Made by a program: the position numbers and the translations under genes. This document shows, piece by piece, positions 34,512 to 44,187 of a stretch of DNA of 64,000 nt; position 1 is the stretch's first letter; the number at the start of each line of letters is the position of its first letter. The stretch is from Anaerocolumna sedimenticola (GTDB lineage: Bacteria > Bacillota > Clostridia > Lachnospirales > Lachnospiraceae): positions 1,939,501 through 2,003,500 of the forward strand of contig NZ_CP048000.1 of the NCBI RefSeq assembly GCF_009931695.1, written 5' to 3'. The notes beneath the pieces were generated by a model that did no database searches, was not told where the DNA came from, and saw only the letters and a program-made list of their open reading frames with translations.

Positions 34512-35447
34512 ATGATTTTAACAGTTACCCTAAATGCAGCGATAGATAAAAGGTATGTCGTAGAGAATTTGCAGACCGGCAGTGTAAACAGAGTAAAAGA
34601 ATGTACTTATTCCGCCGGAGGAAAAGGATTAAATGTATCCAGGGTTGCAGCAATTGCGGGTGAAGAAGTAACGGCAACCGGGTTTGTCGGCGGACATGCA
34701 GGTGATTATATTGTAGAAGCACTGGATGGGCTTAATATTAAAAGTGACTTTGTGCATATCAGCGGAGAAAGCAGATCCTGTATTAACATCTACGATGAAA
34801 CAAATCATACCCAGACAGAGTTCCTGGAACCTGGAGTATTTATAACAGATGCAAATGAAGAAGAAATGTTAAAAAAGTTTCTTTCACTCATTGACTCCTG
34901 TTCGGTTGTAGCTATTTCCGGAAGCGTTCCAAAAGGGATGGACGGCTCGTTATACAAAGAAATGATTAAGATTTCAAAAGAGCATAAAAAACCAGTAATT
35001 CTGGATACCAGCGGGAAATTACTGGAGGAATCCCTTGAGGCAAAACCTACCATGATAAAACCCAATATGGATGAAATCAGAATGTTAACCGGGAAGGAAT
35101 TAAACAACCAGGAAGATTTAATAAAAGCAGCCGTAGACATCAATAAATCAGGAATAGAAGTAGTGGTAATATCCTGTGGTTCCGATGGTTCCCTGATTGC
35201 CTGTGAAGAAGGCGTATACAGGGCTTTTGTACCTAAGATTGATGCGGTTAACACAGTAGGATGCGGGGACTCTATGATAGCAGGCTTTGCAGTTGGATTC
35301 TCAAGAGGATTATCTATGACAGAAACCATAAAGCTTGCCAGTGCGATTTCAGCGGCGAATGCAAAACGTATGGAAACCGGATTTTTTATGACTAAAGATA
35401 TGCAGGAATTACTGCCGCAGATTAAAGTGGAAAAATTAATTTATTGA
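34512..35447 (+). CDS. PfkB-family ketose-phosphate kinase (1-phosphofructokinase/tagatose-6-phosphate kinase)
   Basis: A 311-residue ATP kinase. N-terminal TVTLNAAIDKRYVVE (1-phosphofructokinase/LacC group), GGKGLNVSRVAA with the substrate-binding Gly-Gly-Lys, and the C-terminal catalytic NTVGCGDSMIAGFA, where Asp is the base. It would make a ketose bisphosphate, the substrate for the aldolase at the head of the operon. Fructose-1-phosphate and tagatose-6-phosphate kinases cannot be separated by eye; the GatD/GatY context favours tagatose-6-phosphate. Confidence 0.88.
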   Translation: MILTVTLNAAIDKRYVVENLQTGSVNRVKECTYSAGGKGLNVSRVAAIAGEEVTATGFVGGHAGDYIVEALDGLNIKSDFVHISGESRSCINIYDETNHTQTEFLEPGVFITDANEEEMLKKFLSLIDSCSVVAISGSVPKGMDGSLYKEMIKISKEHKKPVILDTSGKLLEESLEAKPTMIKPNMDEIRMLTGKELNNQEDLIKAAVDINKSGIEVVVISCGSDGSLIACEEGVYRAFVPKIDAVNTVGCGDSMIAGFAVGFSRGLSMTETIKLASAISAANAKRMETGFFMTKDMQELLPQIKVEKLIY

Positions 35448-35460
35448 TTAATTTAACCTT

Positions 35461-35565
35461 ACAAGTAAGTTCCCGCTTCTTAGTGGAACGTAAGAGGTGG
35501 GTTAGGGACTTACTTGTTTCAGTCGGAGTTTATGGTTCCGACTGAAATACCTGCAAAGCAGGTAT
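35461..35565. repeat. Cluster of three adjacent hairpins
   Basis: ACAAGTAAGT/ACTTACTTGT (35461-35517), TTCAGTCGGA/TCCGACTGAA (35518-35546) and ATACCTGC/GCAGGTAT (35547-35565) follow each other without gaps; GCGG and CCGC near 35587 may form a fourth. They separate the PfkB gene from the reductase gene. None has a long T run, so a processing, attenuation or protein-binding role is as likely as termination. Confidence 0.6.
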
Positions 35566-35644
35566 AAGGTTATGAGCCGGGTAGCGTAGCGGATTGTGAA
35601 TAACCGCTTAGACTAATAAAATTTAAAAATAAGGAGAATATAAT

Positions 35645-36658
35645 ATGACAGCATTTATTGATCCAAAATCAGTACCTCAGAGAAAATTATATACAGGCGA
35701 ATATATACCGGGTATTGGAATGGGAACTTTCGGTTCCGACCGTTTCACACCGGATCAGGTTTCCGCAGCAGTAGCCGGTGCAATTGAAGTGGGTTACCGT
35801 TTATTTGACTGCGCGGCAGTTTATGGGAATGAAGACCTGATAGGTGAAGTGTTCCAGGCAGCATTTGACAAAGGAACCGTAAAAAGAGAAGAATTATTTA
35901 TTACGACAAAAGTATGGAATGATATGCACGGAAAAGGTGATGTACTCCTCTCCTGTGCGAAAAGCTTAAGAGATTTACATTTAGATTGTATCGATCTTTT
36001 CTTTGTTCACTGGCCATTTCCAAATTATCATGCACCGGGTTGTGACGGAGATTCCCGTAATCCAAATTCAAAACCTTTCAGCGTAGATGAATTTATGAAT
36101 ACCTGGAGGCAATGCGAGAAATTAGTTGATATGGGTCTTGTAAGATACATCGGTATGTCCAATATGACCATACCTAAATTAGAGGCAGTACTTCCTCTTT
36201 GCAGGATTAAACCGGTAGCAATAGAAATGGAATTACATCCATGCTTCCAGCAGCCGGAATTATTTGATTACTGTATCGCACATGAAATCCAGCCAATCGG
36301 TTTCTGTCCTATTGGTTCTCCTACCAGACCGGACCGTGACAAAACTCCGGATGACGTTGCGGATATTCAGGTACCGGAATTAGTGGAAATTGCGAAAGCA
36401 CATAATGTGCATCCGGCGGTAATCTGCTTAAAATGGGCAGTACAAAGAGGGCAGATCCCGATCCCATTTTCTATTCATGAGAATGAATATGTAAGTAATT
36501 TAAAATGTACAACAGAAGATCCTTTAACAGATGAAGAAATGGCTGTTTTAAAATCCATTGATAAAAATAACCGATTAATCAAAGGCCAGGTTTTCTTATG
36601 GGAAGGTGCAAATGATTGGGAAGACCTTTGGGATTTAGACGGTACTATAACAAAATAA
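35645..36658 (+). CDS. Aldo/keto reductase
   Basis: A 337-residue NAD(P)H-dependent reductase with the full catalytic tetrad Asp55, Tyr60 (FDCAAVYGNE), Lys89 (TTKVW) and His122 (FVHWPF), and a TIM-barrel layout. It reduces aldoses, ketoses or other carbonyls to alcohols. AAGGAG precedes ATG 35645. As the last gene of the catabolic operon it may convert an aldose to the alditol that the FGGY kinase and GatD-like enzyme then use, or act on a by-product. The hairpin cluster before it suggests different expression from the upstream genes. Confidence 0.88.
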   Translation: MTAFIDPKSVPQRKLYTGEYIPGIGMGTFGSDRFTPDQVSAAVAGAIEVGYRLFDCAAVYGNEDLIGEVFQAAFDKGTVKREELFITTKVWNDMHGKGDVLLSCAKSLRDLHLDCIDLFFVHWPFPNYHAPGCDGDSRNPNSKPFSVDEFMNTWRQCEKLVDMGLVRYIGMSNMTIPKLEAVLPLCRIKPVAIEMELHPCFQQPELFDYCIAHEIQPIGFCPIGSPTRPDRDKTPDDVADIQVPELVEIAKAHNVHPAVICLKWAVQRGQIPIPFSIHENEYVSNLKCTTEDPLTDEEMAVLKSIDKNNRLIKGQVFLWEGANDWEDLWDLDGTITK

Positions 36659-36710
36659 TAATTGATTGTATCGTTGCAAAATGTTAACTTAAAGTAATTG
36701 ACAATATATT

Positions 36711-36790
36711 AGGCTGTTGCAAAAATCTTAAAATATCAGTTTGCGGTTTGTGCAAATTAATTAATTCTAAGCTTTTGCAGCAGCTTTTTG
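36711..36790. repeat. GGCTGTTGC hairpin repeat, copy 3
   Basis: AGGCTGTTGCAAAAA pairs with TTTTGCAGCAGCTTTTTG. It stands behind the reductase gene and ends with a T run, so it is a likely terminator of the catabolic operon; it lies only 28 bases before the regulator start. Confidence 0.65.
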
Positions 36791-36817
36791 GCTAAAATAA
36801 TTATGGGAGTGAAAGCC

Positions 36818-38437
36818 ATGTACCGGGTATTATTAGTTGATGATGAAGTGCTTGTAAGAGAGGCTATTAGTGAAAATATAAAATGGGACGAATTGGGGTA
36901 TGAACTCGCAGGAAGCTGTCAGAATGGAAAAGAAGCAATTGATTTTCTGGAGAAAAATTCAGTTGACGTTGTTCTTACTGATATCTGTATGCCATATGTG
37001 GATGGTATGGAATTAAGTGAATTCATCTTCAATCATTTAAAAAATATAAATATAATTATATTCAGTGGTTTTGATGATTTTGAATATGCAAAAAAAGCAA
37101 TAAAATATAATGTGAAAGAATATCTCCTAAAACCGGTCACCGCTTCTGAATTATCCAAAATCTTAACGGATTTAAAAGATAAAATGGATAAAAACAAACA
37201 GGAAACGGAAAAATTTGTAAGATTAAATGAAAGCTACAATAAAAATAAACTTTTAATTAAATCCAAAGTAATGGATGATTTAATCAAAGGCAGTAAAACT
37301 GTTGAAGAAAACGAGAAAGCTCTTCTGGAAAATAATATTATTTTAGATGCTTCCGAATATAGAGTGGCTATTGTTGAAATTGAATTTGATTCCGATCTTA
37401 ACAAGGATGAGGAACAAAATAAACAATTTAGTTCCTTAATGACATTTGCCACATACAATATCTGTGACGAGATATTAGACCAATATCAGGTTGGGCTTGC
37501 CTGCCTTGGTAATGATAACAGAGTTTTTATGCTGTTTAAGACGAATAAACCGAAAGCCTCCCATCAGGAAGTAAAAAATGTTTGTATGGAAATAAGCAGT
37601 AAAATCAAGCAATTTATGAATCTTGGAGTTACCATTGGTATCGGAAGAGATGTAAAAGACTCTAAGGATATCCATAAATCTTATGAGGAAGCGGAATATT
37701 CCATGAAATATCAATATCTTTTTGGGAAAAGCAGTATTATTGACACGGAAGATATTATAAGAAATCAAAAATCAAATGAGGAAATAATGCTGGAAGACAA
37801 GATTGATTCCCTGATATTAGCTATAAAGATGAAAGATAATCTAAGTATAGATGACATTTTAAATAAAATTGAAGATACGATAAAAAGGTCGTTGGCAGAT
37901 AAAAATAGAATCGACTTATCTCTGCAGCAGATAATTTTAGCCATAAATAATACATTAAAAGCCTCTGAGTTAGAGGAAAACCAGTTATATATCATGAGAA
38001 ATCAAATATTGACAGATATTGCAAATTCAAAAACACTGGGGAAAGCAATGGAATTACTTAAAAACTATTGCTATAAGGCAACAAATGAAATAGATATTCA
38101 GAAAAATATCGGCGGTAAAAAGCAAGCTTTATTGGCTATGGACTATATAGAGAAGAATTATGCCGATAAAGACTTAAACCTTAATTCCATTTGTTCCTAT
38201 CTTAGTATAAGTGCCAGTAGATTCAGCACTATTTTTAAGAGTGCGACCGGAGAAACATTTATGGAAGTGCTCATCCGAACCAGGATGCAAAAAGCAAAAG
38301 AACTATTGGAAAACACAGATCTTAAAAACTATGAAATAGCTGAAAAAGTAGGTTTTAGTGATCCCCACTATTTCAGTATTGCATTCAAAAAAATGACAGG
38401 AAAGACTCCGTCTGAATATGCCAAGGAGAAGAGGTAA
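36818..38437 (+). CDS. YesN-type response regulator
   Basis: A 539-residue regulator. Receiver domain 1-125 with DDE8-10, phosphoacceptor Asp55 (LTDICMPY) and Lys in YLLKPV; a central region of about 250 residues as in full-length YesN proteins; C-terminal AraC double helix-turn-helix (about 435-539; LNSICSYLSISASRFS, DPHYFSIAFKKMTGKTPSEY). Start 36818 (MYRVLLVDDE) follows GGGAGTG. It is paired with the kinase six bases downstream and is expected to activate the ABC transporter operon at 41671. Confidence 0.92.
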   Translation: MYRVLLVDDEVLVREAISENIKWDELGYELAGSCQNGKEAIDFLEKNSVDVVLTDICMPYVDGMELSEFIFNHLKNINIIIFSGFDDFEYAKKAIKYNVKEYLLKPVTASELSKILTDLKDKMDKNKQETEKFVRLNESYNKNKLLIKSKVMDDLIKGSKTVEENEKALLENNIILDASEYRVAIVEIEFDSDLNKDEEQNKQFSSLMTFATYNICDEILDQYQVGLACLGNDNRVFMLFKTNKPKASHQEVKNVCMEISSKIKQFMNLGVTIGIGRDVKDSKDIHKSYEEAEYSMKYQYLFGKSSIIDTEDIIRNQKSNEEIMLEDKIDSLILAIKMKDNLSIDDILNKIEDTIKRSLADKNRIDLSLQQIILAINNTLKASELEENQLYIMRNQILTDIANSKTLGKAMELLKNYCYKATNEIDIQKNIGGKKQALLAMDYIEKNYADKDLNLNSICSYLSISASRFSTIFKSATGETFMEVLIRTRMQKAKELLENTDLKNYEIAEKVGFSDPHYFSIAFKKMTGKTPSEYAKEKR

Positions 38438-38442
38438 CTAAT

Positions 38443-41223
38443 TTGAAGAAAGAAAGTAAGAAGAATGTATTATTACATCATTTTAAAAGCATTCGCCTTA
38501 CCATATTGTTTTCCTTTTCTGCATTAATTGTTTTTTCATTACTGATATTTTTATTGATATCATTAAATTATACCGAAGATACCGTACTTGAAAATTCCAT
38601 CGACAATACCACACAGTTAATTAAGCAGGTTAACGCAGATATAGATTCTTATATCAATTATATGGAAAACATCTCATCCTTAGTTACAAATAATGATAAT
38701 GTAAAAGACTATTTATTTGATGATAATTTATCTAATGATCAGAAATCACTTTTTATTACGGCTATTTTAGATCAGTTTAATACAATTATGGAAGCAAGGC
38801 ATGATATCTGTAATATTGCGGTAATCTCCAGTAATGGGAGATATATAATCAATGACGGTACGGACATGCTGAATGAGTTTGTTTCTCTTTTTAATCTTGA
38901 TTGGTACCGCTATGCTTTTTTATATCCGGATAAAACTGCCTTATCTTCCTCCCATGTACAAAATGTCATTAAAAATAATTATAAATGGGTTATAACCTTA
39001 AGTAAAAGTATAAAAAACGCAAAAAACAATAAAGAGTCAGGGGTATTTTTTATTGATCTTAATTATAACGTAATCAGCGACATGTGCGAAAACAATAGTC
39101 TTGGAGAAAAGGGATATGTATTTATCCTGGACCGGGACGGCAACATTATCTATCATCCCCAGCAGCAGCTGCTTTACAGCGGGCTGAAAACCGAACGGGT
39201 AGAGCAGGTTTTAAATAATAAGACTAATTATTTCGTAACGGATGAAGGAGATGAAAGTAAACTTTATACTATTTCCACCTCCAAAAAAACAGGGTGGACC
39301 ATAGTTGGTGTAGTATATGAATCGGAATTGATGAAAAACAAAACCCAGACACAGATTTTATATATTGTGGTGGCTTTTATTTTACTTGCTGCGGCAATGA
39401 TCATTTCTGCATTTGTTTCTACCAGAATTACCAGACCGATTAAAAAACTGAAGGATTCCATGAAAGAAGTCGAGAAAGGGCATTTTGACAATGCCAACAT
39501 TGAAGTAACCTCAGAAAACGAGATTGGAAGTTTAAGTAAGTCTTTTAATATTATGACAGCTGAAATAAAAAAATTAATGGAAGAAAATATCTATGAGCAG
39601 AAACAAAAAAGAAAAAGTGAATTAAAAGCCTTGCAATCCCAAATTAATCCGCATTTTCTCTATAATACACTGGATTCCATTATCTGGATGGCAGAAAGTA
39701 ATAAAAACAAAGAAGTTGTACTTATGACCTCTTCCCTGGCAAAATTATTACGGCAAAGTATCAGCAACGAGAATGAGGTGCTTAAAATTGAGCAGGAAAT
39801 TGGCTATATAATAAGTTATTTAACGATACAAAAGATGCGGTATAAGGATAAATTGGAATATGAAATTGATGTGGACAAAGATATTTACCAATACGAGATT
39901 GTAAAACTTGTACTTCAGCCAATCGTTGAAAATGCAATTTATCATGGAATTAAATGTAAAGAAACGATGTGCCTGCTCCGTATCCGGGGATATTCTGCAG
40001 GAAATAATATTATAATTAAAGTTATTGACAATGGTGTAGGTATGTCTAATGAAGTTCTGGCTCATATATTTGATGAGCATAAGCATAACCATAAATCAAA
40101 TGGAGTTGGTGTTTTTAATGTACAGATGAGACTTCAGCTGTATTACGGCAAGAACTACGGAATTTCGTATGAAAGTTTTCCTGGTGAAGGAACAACAGCC
40201 ACCATCACAATTCCAAAAGGAAAAGTACAGGGGATAATAATGAAAAACTATAAAATTTTAATTTTGATTATCGTATTATCGCTCTGTATTTTAGTACCCG
40301 GTATTTATAAAATAGTGAAGAATAGCTTAGGAACGGAAGAACCGATTAAAATTATATATATACCGAAAATTATTGATGATACCAACGAATTCTGGTCTGC
40401 TTTAATAGGAGGAGCCGAAATGGCTGCCAAGGAGTTCAATGTTGATTTAAATGTTGTAGCTCCCGACGCGGAAGAAGATTACGAAAGACAGAATGAACTG
40501 ATTGACTGGGCCATCAGGCAAAACCCGGATGCTATTGCCCTATCCCCTGCCGATTATTCCGAAACGACTGCGATGGCAAAAGAAATCGTTAAGAATAAAA
40601 TAAAGCTTATTTTCATTGATTCCACCGTAAATGAGAATGTCCAGGATGCTCTTGTTGCAACGGATAACTATCTGGCAGGTAAAAAAATGGGCGAATTTAT
40701 GAAAACATTTGTAAATAAGGATACTAAAATTGCTATTGTGGGGCATGTAAAAACGGCATCCACGGCAATTGAGAGGGAGAAGGGACTTCGTTTTGGATTG
40801 GGGTCCGATGAAAAAAGAATAGTGGATGTCGTGTTCTGTGATTCCGAGTTCGGCAAAGCATATAATTTAACCATGGATTTATTAAAAGAGTATCCGGATA
40901 TTACTATGATTGCGGGATTAAATGAATATTCATCCGTCGGTGCGGCCAGGGCAATCAAGAGGCTTGGCCTGTCGGGGAAAGTAAAAGTAATAGGATTTGA
41001 CAGTTCTATTGAAGAAATTGAACTGTTAGAAGAAGGAGTCTTCCAGGGAATTATTATCCAAAAATCGTTTAATATGGGTTATCTCGGAATTGAAGAAGCA
41101 GTGAAATTGGTCAAAGGTAAAAAAGTAGAACAAAATGTGGATTCCGGCTCGCAATTAATTACGAAGGATAATATGTATACGGAAGAAAACCAGAAATTAT
41201 TATTCCCTTTCTGGGGGGAGTAA
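38443..41223 (+). CDS. LytS/YesM-type histidine kinase joined in one frame to a sugar-binding sensor protein
   Basis: A 926-residue frame. Residues 1-598 are a complete sensor kinase: membrane segments about 18-42 and 303-325, Cache-type sensor between them, HAMP (STRITRPIKKLK), phosphoacceptor His404 (QINPHFLYNTLDS) and ATPase motifs (VENAIYHG, DNGVGMS). From Met600 a second protein begins: membrane anchor (ILILIIVLSLCILVPGIY) and a type I periplasmic sugar-binding domain (DALVATDNYLAGKKMGEFM, VIGFDSS). This matches XylFII and LytS of Clostridium beijerinckii, normally two genes. A one-base change in GGGG at 40230-40233 would separate them, so the fusion may be an artefact. Confidence 0.85.
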   Translation: MKKESKKNVLLHHFKSIRLTILFSFSALIVFSLLIFLLISLNYTEDTVLENSIDNTTQLIKQVNADIDSYINYMENISSLVTNNDNVKDYLFDDNLSNDQKSLFITAILDQFNTIMEARHDICNIAVISSNGRYIINDGTDMLNEFVSLFNLDWYRYAFLYPDKTALSSSHVQNVIKNNYKWVITLSKSIKNAKNNKESGVFFIDLNYNVISDMCENNSLGEKGYVFILDRDGNIIYHPQQQLLYSGLKTERVEQVLNNKTNYFVTDEGDESKLYTISTSKKTGWTIVGVVYESELMKNKTQTQILYIVVAFILLAAAMIISAFVSTRITRPIKKLKDSMKEVEKGHFDNANIEVTSENEIGSLSKSFNIMTAEIKKLMEENIYEQKQKRKSELKALQSQINPHFLYNTLDSIIWMAESNKNKEVVLMTSSLAKLLRQSISNENEVLKIEQEIGYIISYLTIQKMRYKDKLEYEIDVDKDIYQYEIVKLVLQPIVENAIYHGIKCKETMCLLRIRGYSAGNNIIIKVIDNGVGMSNEVLAHIFDEHKHNHKSNGVGVFNVQMRLQLYYGKNYGISYESFPGEGTTATITIPKGKVQGIIMKNYKILILIIVLSLCILVPGIYKIVKNSLGTEEPIKIIYIPKIIDDTNEFWSALIGGAEMAAKEFNVDLNVVAPDAEEDYERQNELIDWAIRQNPDAIALSPADYSETTAMAKEIVKNKIKLIFIDSTVNENVQDALVATDNYLAGKKMGEFMKTFVNKDTKIAIVGHVKTASTAIEREKGLRFGLGSDEKRIVDVVFCDSEFGKAYNLTMDLLKEYPDITMIAGLNEYSSVGAARAIKRLGLSGKVKVIGFDSSIEEIELLEEGVFQGIIIQKSFNMGYLGIEEAVKLVKGKKVEQNVDSGSQLITKDNMYTEENQKLLFPFWGE
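40240..41223 (+). other. Possible separate start of the XylFII-like sensor protein
   Basis: ATG 40240 follows AGGGGA and begins a plausible 327-residue membrane-anchored sugar-binding protein with no lipobox. If the GGGG run at 40230 had five G, the kinase would stop soon after (residues GDNNEKL) and this would be an overlapping gene; with three G the kinase would stop at the TAA just before it. Either way this start would be the real one. Confidence 0.5.
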
Positions 41224-41237
41224 GGAATTGGTTTACA

Positions 41238-41318
41238 TGATAAAATCAGCGTTTCAGACCTTGAGAAAGCAGTGGTTATGATTATTTTTCCTATATTTGC
41301 TTTGAGCTGATTTTATCA
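41238..41318. repeat. Inverted repeat behind the sensor gene
   Basis: TGATAAAATCAGC (41238-41250) and GCTGATTTTATCA (41306-41318) are perfect 13-bp inverted repeats 55 bases apart. It is either a long stem-loop or a small element; no T run of terminator type follows directly. Confidence 0.5.
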
Positions 41319-41348
41319 TTTTAGACCTGCAAACTAATATCTAATATG

Positions 41349-41399
41349 AAAGAAGTTTTGCAAACCATTTATCAGTCGTTTGCAATAGCTTCTTTTTTT
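41349..41399 (+). terminator. Terminator between sensor and transporter operons
   Basis: AAAGAAG and GCAAAC pair with GTTTGC and CTTCTTT, followed by TTTTTTT. It separates the regulator-kinase transcript from the ABC operon, so the latter has its own promoter in 41400-41670, as expected if YesN activates it. I do not see a convincing -35/-10 pair there. Confidence 0.7.
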
Positions 41400-41670
41400 A
41401 TTCCGTGTCAGGGCAGCCGTAAGGCTGAACTGTAACTATTTCACAGGTAATTTATACGTAACAGGTATGGATGAAAGCCGATAAGAGAATTTTGAATGAA
41501 AAGAGTTTCCATAATGGTCAATTTTATGGTTAATTTTTATACAGTCAGTAGAATTTTAACTATTTTTAAAAAGATATTCTATTAAATAATTGAATAATTG
41601 ATTATATAATATTTACATATTAAGAGACTGAGAAATGCCTGAAAGAATAGACCAAAAGGAAGGTGAAAAC

Positions 41671-43164
41671 GTGGGCGAAGTAATTTTAACAATGAAAGGG
41701 ATAGATAAATCTTTCCCAGGCGTGCATGCGTTGGATCATGTGGATTTTGAGGTAAAAAAAGGCGAAGTTCACGCACTTATGGGCGAAAACGGAGCCGGAA
41801 AGTCAACACTGATGAAAGTACTGACCGGCATCTATAAGAAAGATTCCGGAACTATAACCTATGAAGGCAGGGAATTGGAATTTAACAACCCGAAGGAAGC
41901 ACAGGATGCAGGCGTTGTAATCGTACACCAGGAGCTTAACATGATGGGCCACCTTACTGTGGCACAGAATATATTCATTGGCAGGGAATTTATGAAAGGT
42001 AAACTGATTGATGATGCCAAAATGAATGAAGAAGCTGGAAAACTATTTGATAAACTGAATATTAATATAGATCCCAACGAAAAAATGAACAAGCTAACGG
42101 TAGGAAAACAGCAGATGTGCGAGATAGCAAAAGCTATTTCCCATGATGCAAAGGTTATCGTATTCGATGAGCCCTCCGCAGCACTGACAGAATCCGAAAT
42201 CGAAGAACTGTTTAAGATTATTAAGGATTTAAGGAGCAGGGGACTGGGAATCGTTTATATTTCCCACCGAATGGATGAAATCAAAGTCATAACCGATCGT
42301 GTAACGGTAATGCGTGACGGCGGATATGTAGGAACTCTGATTACCAAAGATTCTACCAAAAATGACATTATTAACATGATGGTAGGGCGTGTGATCTATG
42401 AAGATCCGAAGACAGAAAGCAATGTTTCGAAAGATGCACCGGTAGTACTAAAGGTAGAACATCTGAATGCAGGAAAAATGGTACGGGATGTAAGCTTTGA
42501 ACTGCACAAAGGTGAAATCTTAGGTTTCTCCGGACTGATGGGAGCGGGAAGAACAGAAACAGCAAGAGCACTGTTTGGAGCAGATCCGATTGAGAGCGGA
42601 GATATCTATATTAATGGTAAAAAAGTAGATATCAAGTCCCCTATGGATGCGGTAGCCAATGGAATCGGTTATTTATCGGAAGACCGGAAACGTTTCGGTA
42701 TCGTAGTACAAAAGACCGTAGCGGAAAACACCACCATGGCAGCCTTAGATAACTTCATGTCAGGAATCTTTATCAATAAGAAAAAAGAAAAAGAAGTGAC
42801 CAAGAAATATATTGAACAGTTAAAGACAAAAACTCCAAGTACGGACCAGCTGGTAGTAAACCTGTCAGGCGGTAACCAGCAGAAGGTGGTAATTGCGAAA
42901 TGGCTTGTAAGAAACTGTGACATCCTGATATTTGATGAACCTACAAGAGGAATTGACGTAGGAGCAAAAAATGAGATCTATCATCTGATGAATGAATTGG
43001 TTGCAGAAGGAAAGTCAATCATCATGATTTCTTCTGAGATGACAGAAATATTAAGAATGAGTGACCGTATCGTAGTTATGTGTGAAGGAAAGAAAACCGG
43101 TGAAATAGATATAGCGGAAGCAACACAGGAAAAGATTATGAATGCGGCAACGCTTAGAAACTAG
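41671..43164 (+). CDS. Ribose-type sugar ABC transporter ATPase, copy 1 (RbsA/MglA-like)
   Basis: A 497-residue double ATPase that powers monosaccharide uptake. First domain with Walker A GENGAGKST, signature LTVGKQQM and Walker B VIVFDEPSAAL; second with the degenerate [24 protein letters not shown] and [17 protein letters not shown] 41671 is chosen because the second copy starts at the same codon and GGAAGG lies upstream. Nearly identical to the gene at 44188: five amino-acid differences seen (for example FNNPKE/FANPKE, EIEELF/EIDELF, KRFGI/KRYGI). Confidence 0.93.
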   Translation: MGEVILTMKGIDKSFPGVHALDHVDFEVKKGEVHALMGENGAGKSTLMKVLTGIYKKDSGTITYEGRELEFNNPKEAQDAGVVIVHQELNMMGHLTVAQNIFIGREFMKGKLIDDAKMNEEAGKLFDKLNINIDPNEKMNKLTVGKQQMCEIAKAISHDAKVIVFDEPSAALTESEIEELFKIIKDLRSRGLGIVYISHRMDEIKVITDRVTVMRDGGYVGTLITKDSTKNDIINMMVGRVIYEDPKTESNVSKDAPVVLKVEHLNAGKMVRDVSFELHKGEILGFSGLMGAGRTETARALFGADPIESGDIYINGKKVDIKSPMDAVANGIGYLSEDRKRFGIVVQKTVAENTTMAALDNFMSGIFINKKKEKEVTKKYIEQLKTKTPSTDQLVVNLSGGNQQKVVIAKWLVRNCDILIFDEPTRGIDVGAKNEIYHLMNELVAEGKSIIMISSEMTEILRMSDRIVVMCEGKKTGEIDIAEATQEKIMNAATLRN

Positions 43165-43177
43165 GAGGAAAGAAGAA

Positions 43178-44161
43178 GTGGAAAAAATTAAAAACAATGC
43201 ATTGGTTAAAAAAATTGGATTTAATAAGCTGGTGCTGTGCTTCGTTTTAATCTTGATGTATTTTGCATTTGCTATAGTTAGTCCGACATTTATTAGTTAC
43301 TCCAGAATATTAAGTGCATTAAGTTATGCATATTTCTTAGGATTCCTTGCATTGGGTGTAACTTTTGTTATTGGTACCGGGGGAATTGATTTCTCCATCG
43401 GACCGGTTATGTTCTGTGCGGCATTAGTATCAGGGCAGTTACTGACCAAAAGCGGTTGGCCGTTGATTCCCTGTTTAATCGTAAGTATACTGGTTGCTTT
43501 ACTTTTTGGAGCATTAAATGGATATATGGTTGCATATTTCCGTATCCCTCCTTTCATTACCTCCATGGCAATCATGCAGATATCAAAGGGTGTCGGATCC
43601 GTTTTCACAAAAACCCAATCCGTAAGCTGGCCTCAGGCTTCAGAAGCGAATGGCTGGTACCGTTATCTTGTTAAAGCAAATATCGGTGGGGTGGATGTAC
43701 CAACAGGACTTATCTTTTTAGGTATAACTGCTGTCATTTGCGCAATAATTTTAAATAAGACAAAAATAGGACGTAATATATTATGTATCGGCAGTAACAG
43801 AGAAGCAGTTCGTTTATCCGGTGTTAATGTAAAGAAGTGGGAAATGATGGCATACATGATCTGCGGTGTATTGGTCGGTATAGCGGCAATATTCTTTGTA
43901 GGTGCCTACACAACGATTCAGCCGGGTCTTGGTGATCAGTATAACAATGAAGCAATTGCAGCTGCAGTAATGGGCGGAACCTCTATGGCAGGTGGTATTG
44001 CATCTATCGGAGGTACTTTTATCGGTACCATGATTATCGCATTACTTCAGGAAGGTATCCTGGCAATGGGCTTTACAAAGGATTATCAGTTAGTAATTAC
44101 AGGTATTATAGTTATAATCGCCGTATATATGGATGCTATGTCCAAGAGAAGAAGAAATTAA
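43178..44161 (+). CDS. Ribose-type ABC transporter permease, copy 1 (RbsC-like)
   Basis: A 327-residue membrane permease with about ten hydrophobic segments; the family hallmarks GTGGIDFSIGP, GALNGYMVAYFRIPPFITSMA and GSNREAVRLSGVNVKKW are present. GTG 43178 follows AGGAGG; an in-frame ATG upstream lies inside the ATPase gene. It clearly differs from the second permease at 45693 (different N-terminus, SWPQASEANGWYRYLV against PWPQAGTDGAWFRSIF), so the transporter may be a heterodimer, or two systems sharing one binding protein. Confidence 0.92.
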   Translation: MEKIKNNALVKKIGFNKLVLCFVLILMYFAFAIVSPTFISYSRILSALSYAYFLGFLALGVTFVIGTGGIDFSIGPVMFCAALVSGQLLTKSGWPLIPCLIVSILVALLFGALNGYMVAYFRIPPFITSMAIMQISKGVGSVFTKTQSVSWPQASEANGWYRYLVKANIGGVDVPTGLIFLGITAVICAIILNKTKIGRNILCIGSNREAVRLSGVNVKKWEMMAYMICGVLVGIAAIFFVGAYTTIQPGLGDQYNNEAIAAAVMGGTSMAGGIASIGGTFIGTMIIALLQEGILAMGFTKDYQLVITGIIVIIAVYMDAMSKRRRN

Positions 44162-44187
44162 TCAGGAAAGGATAGATAGGTGAAAAC

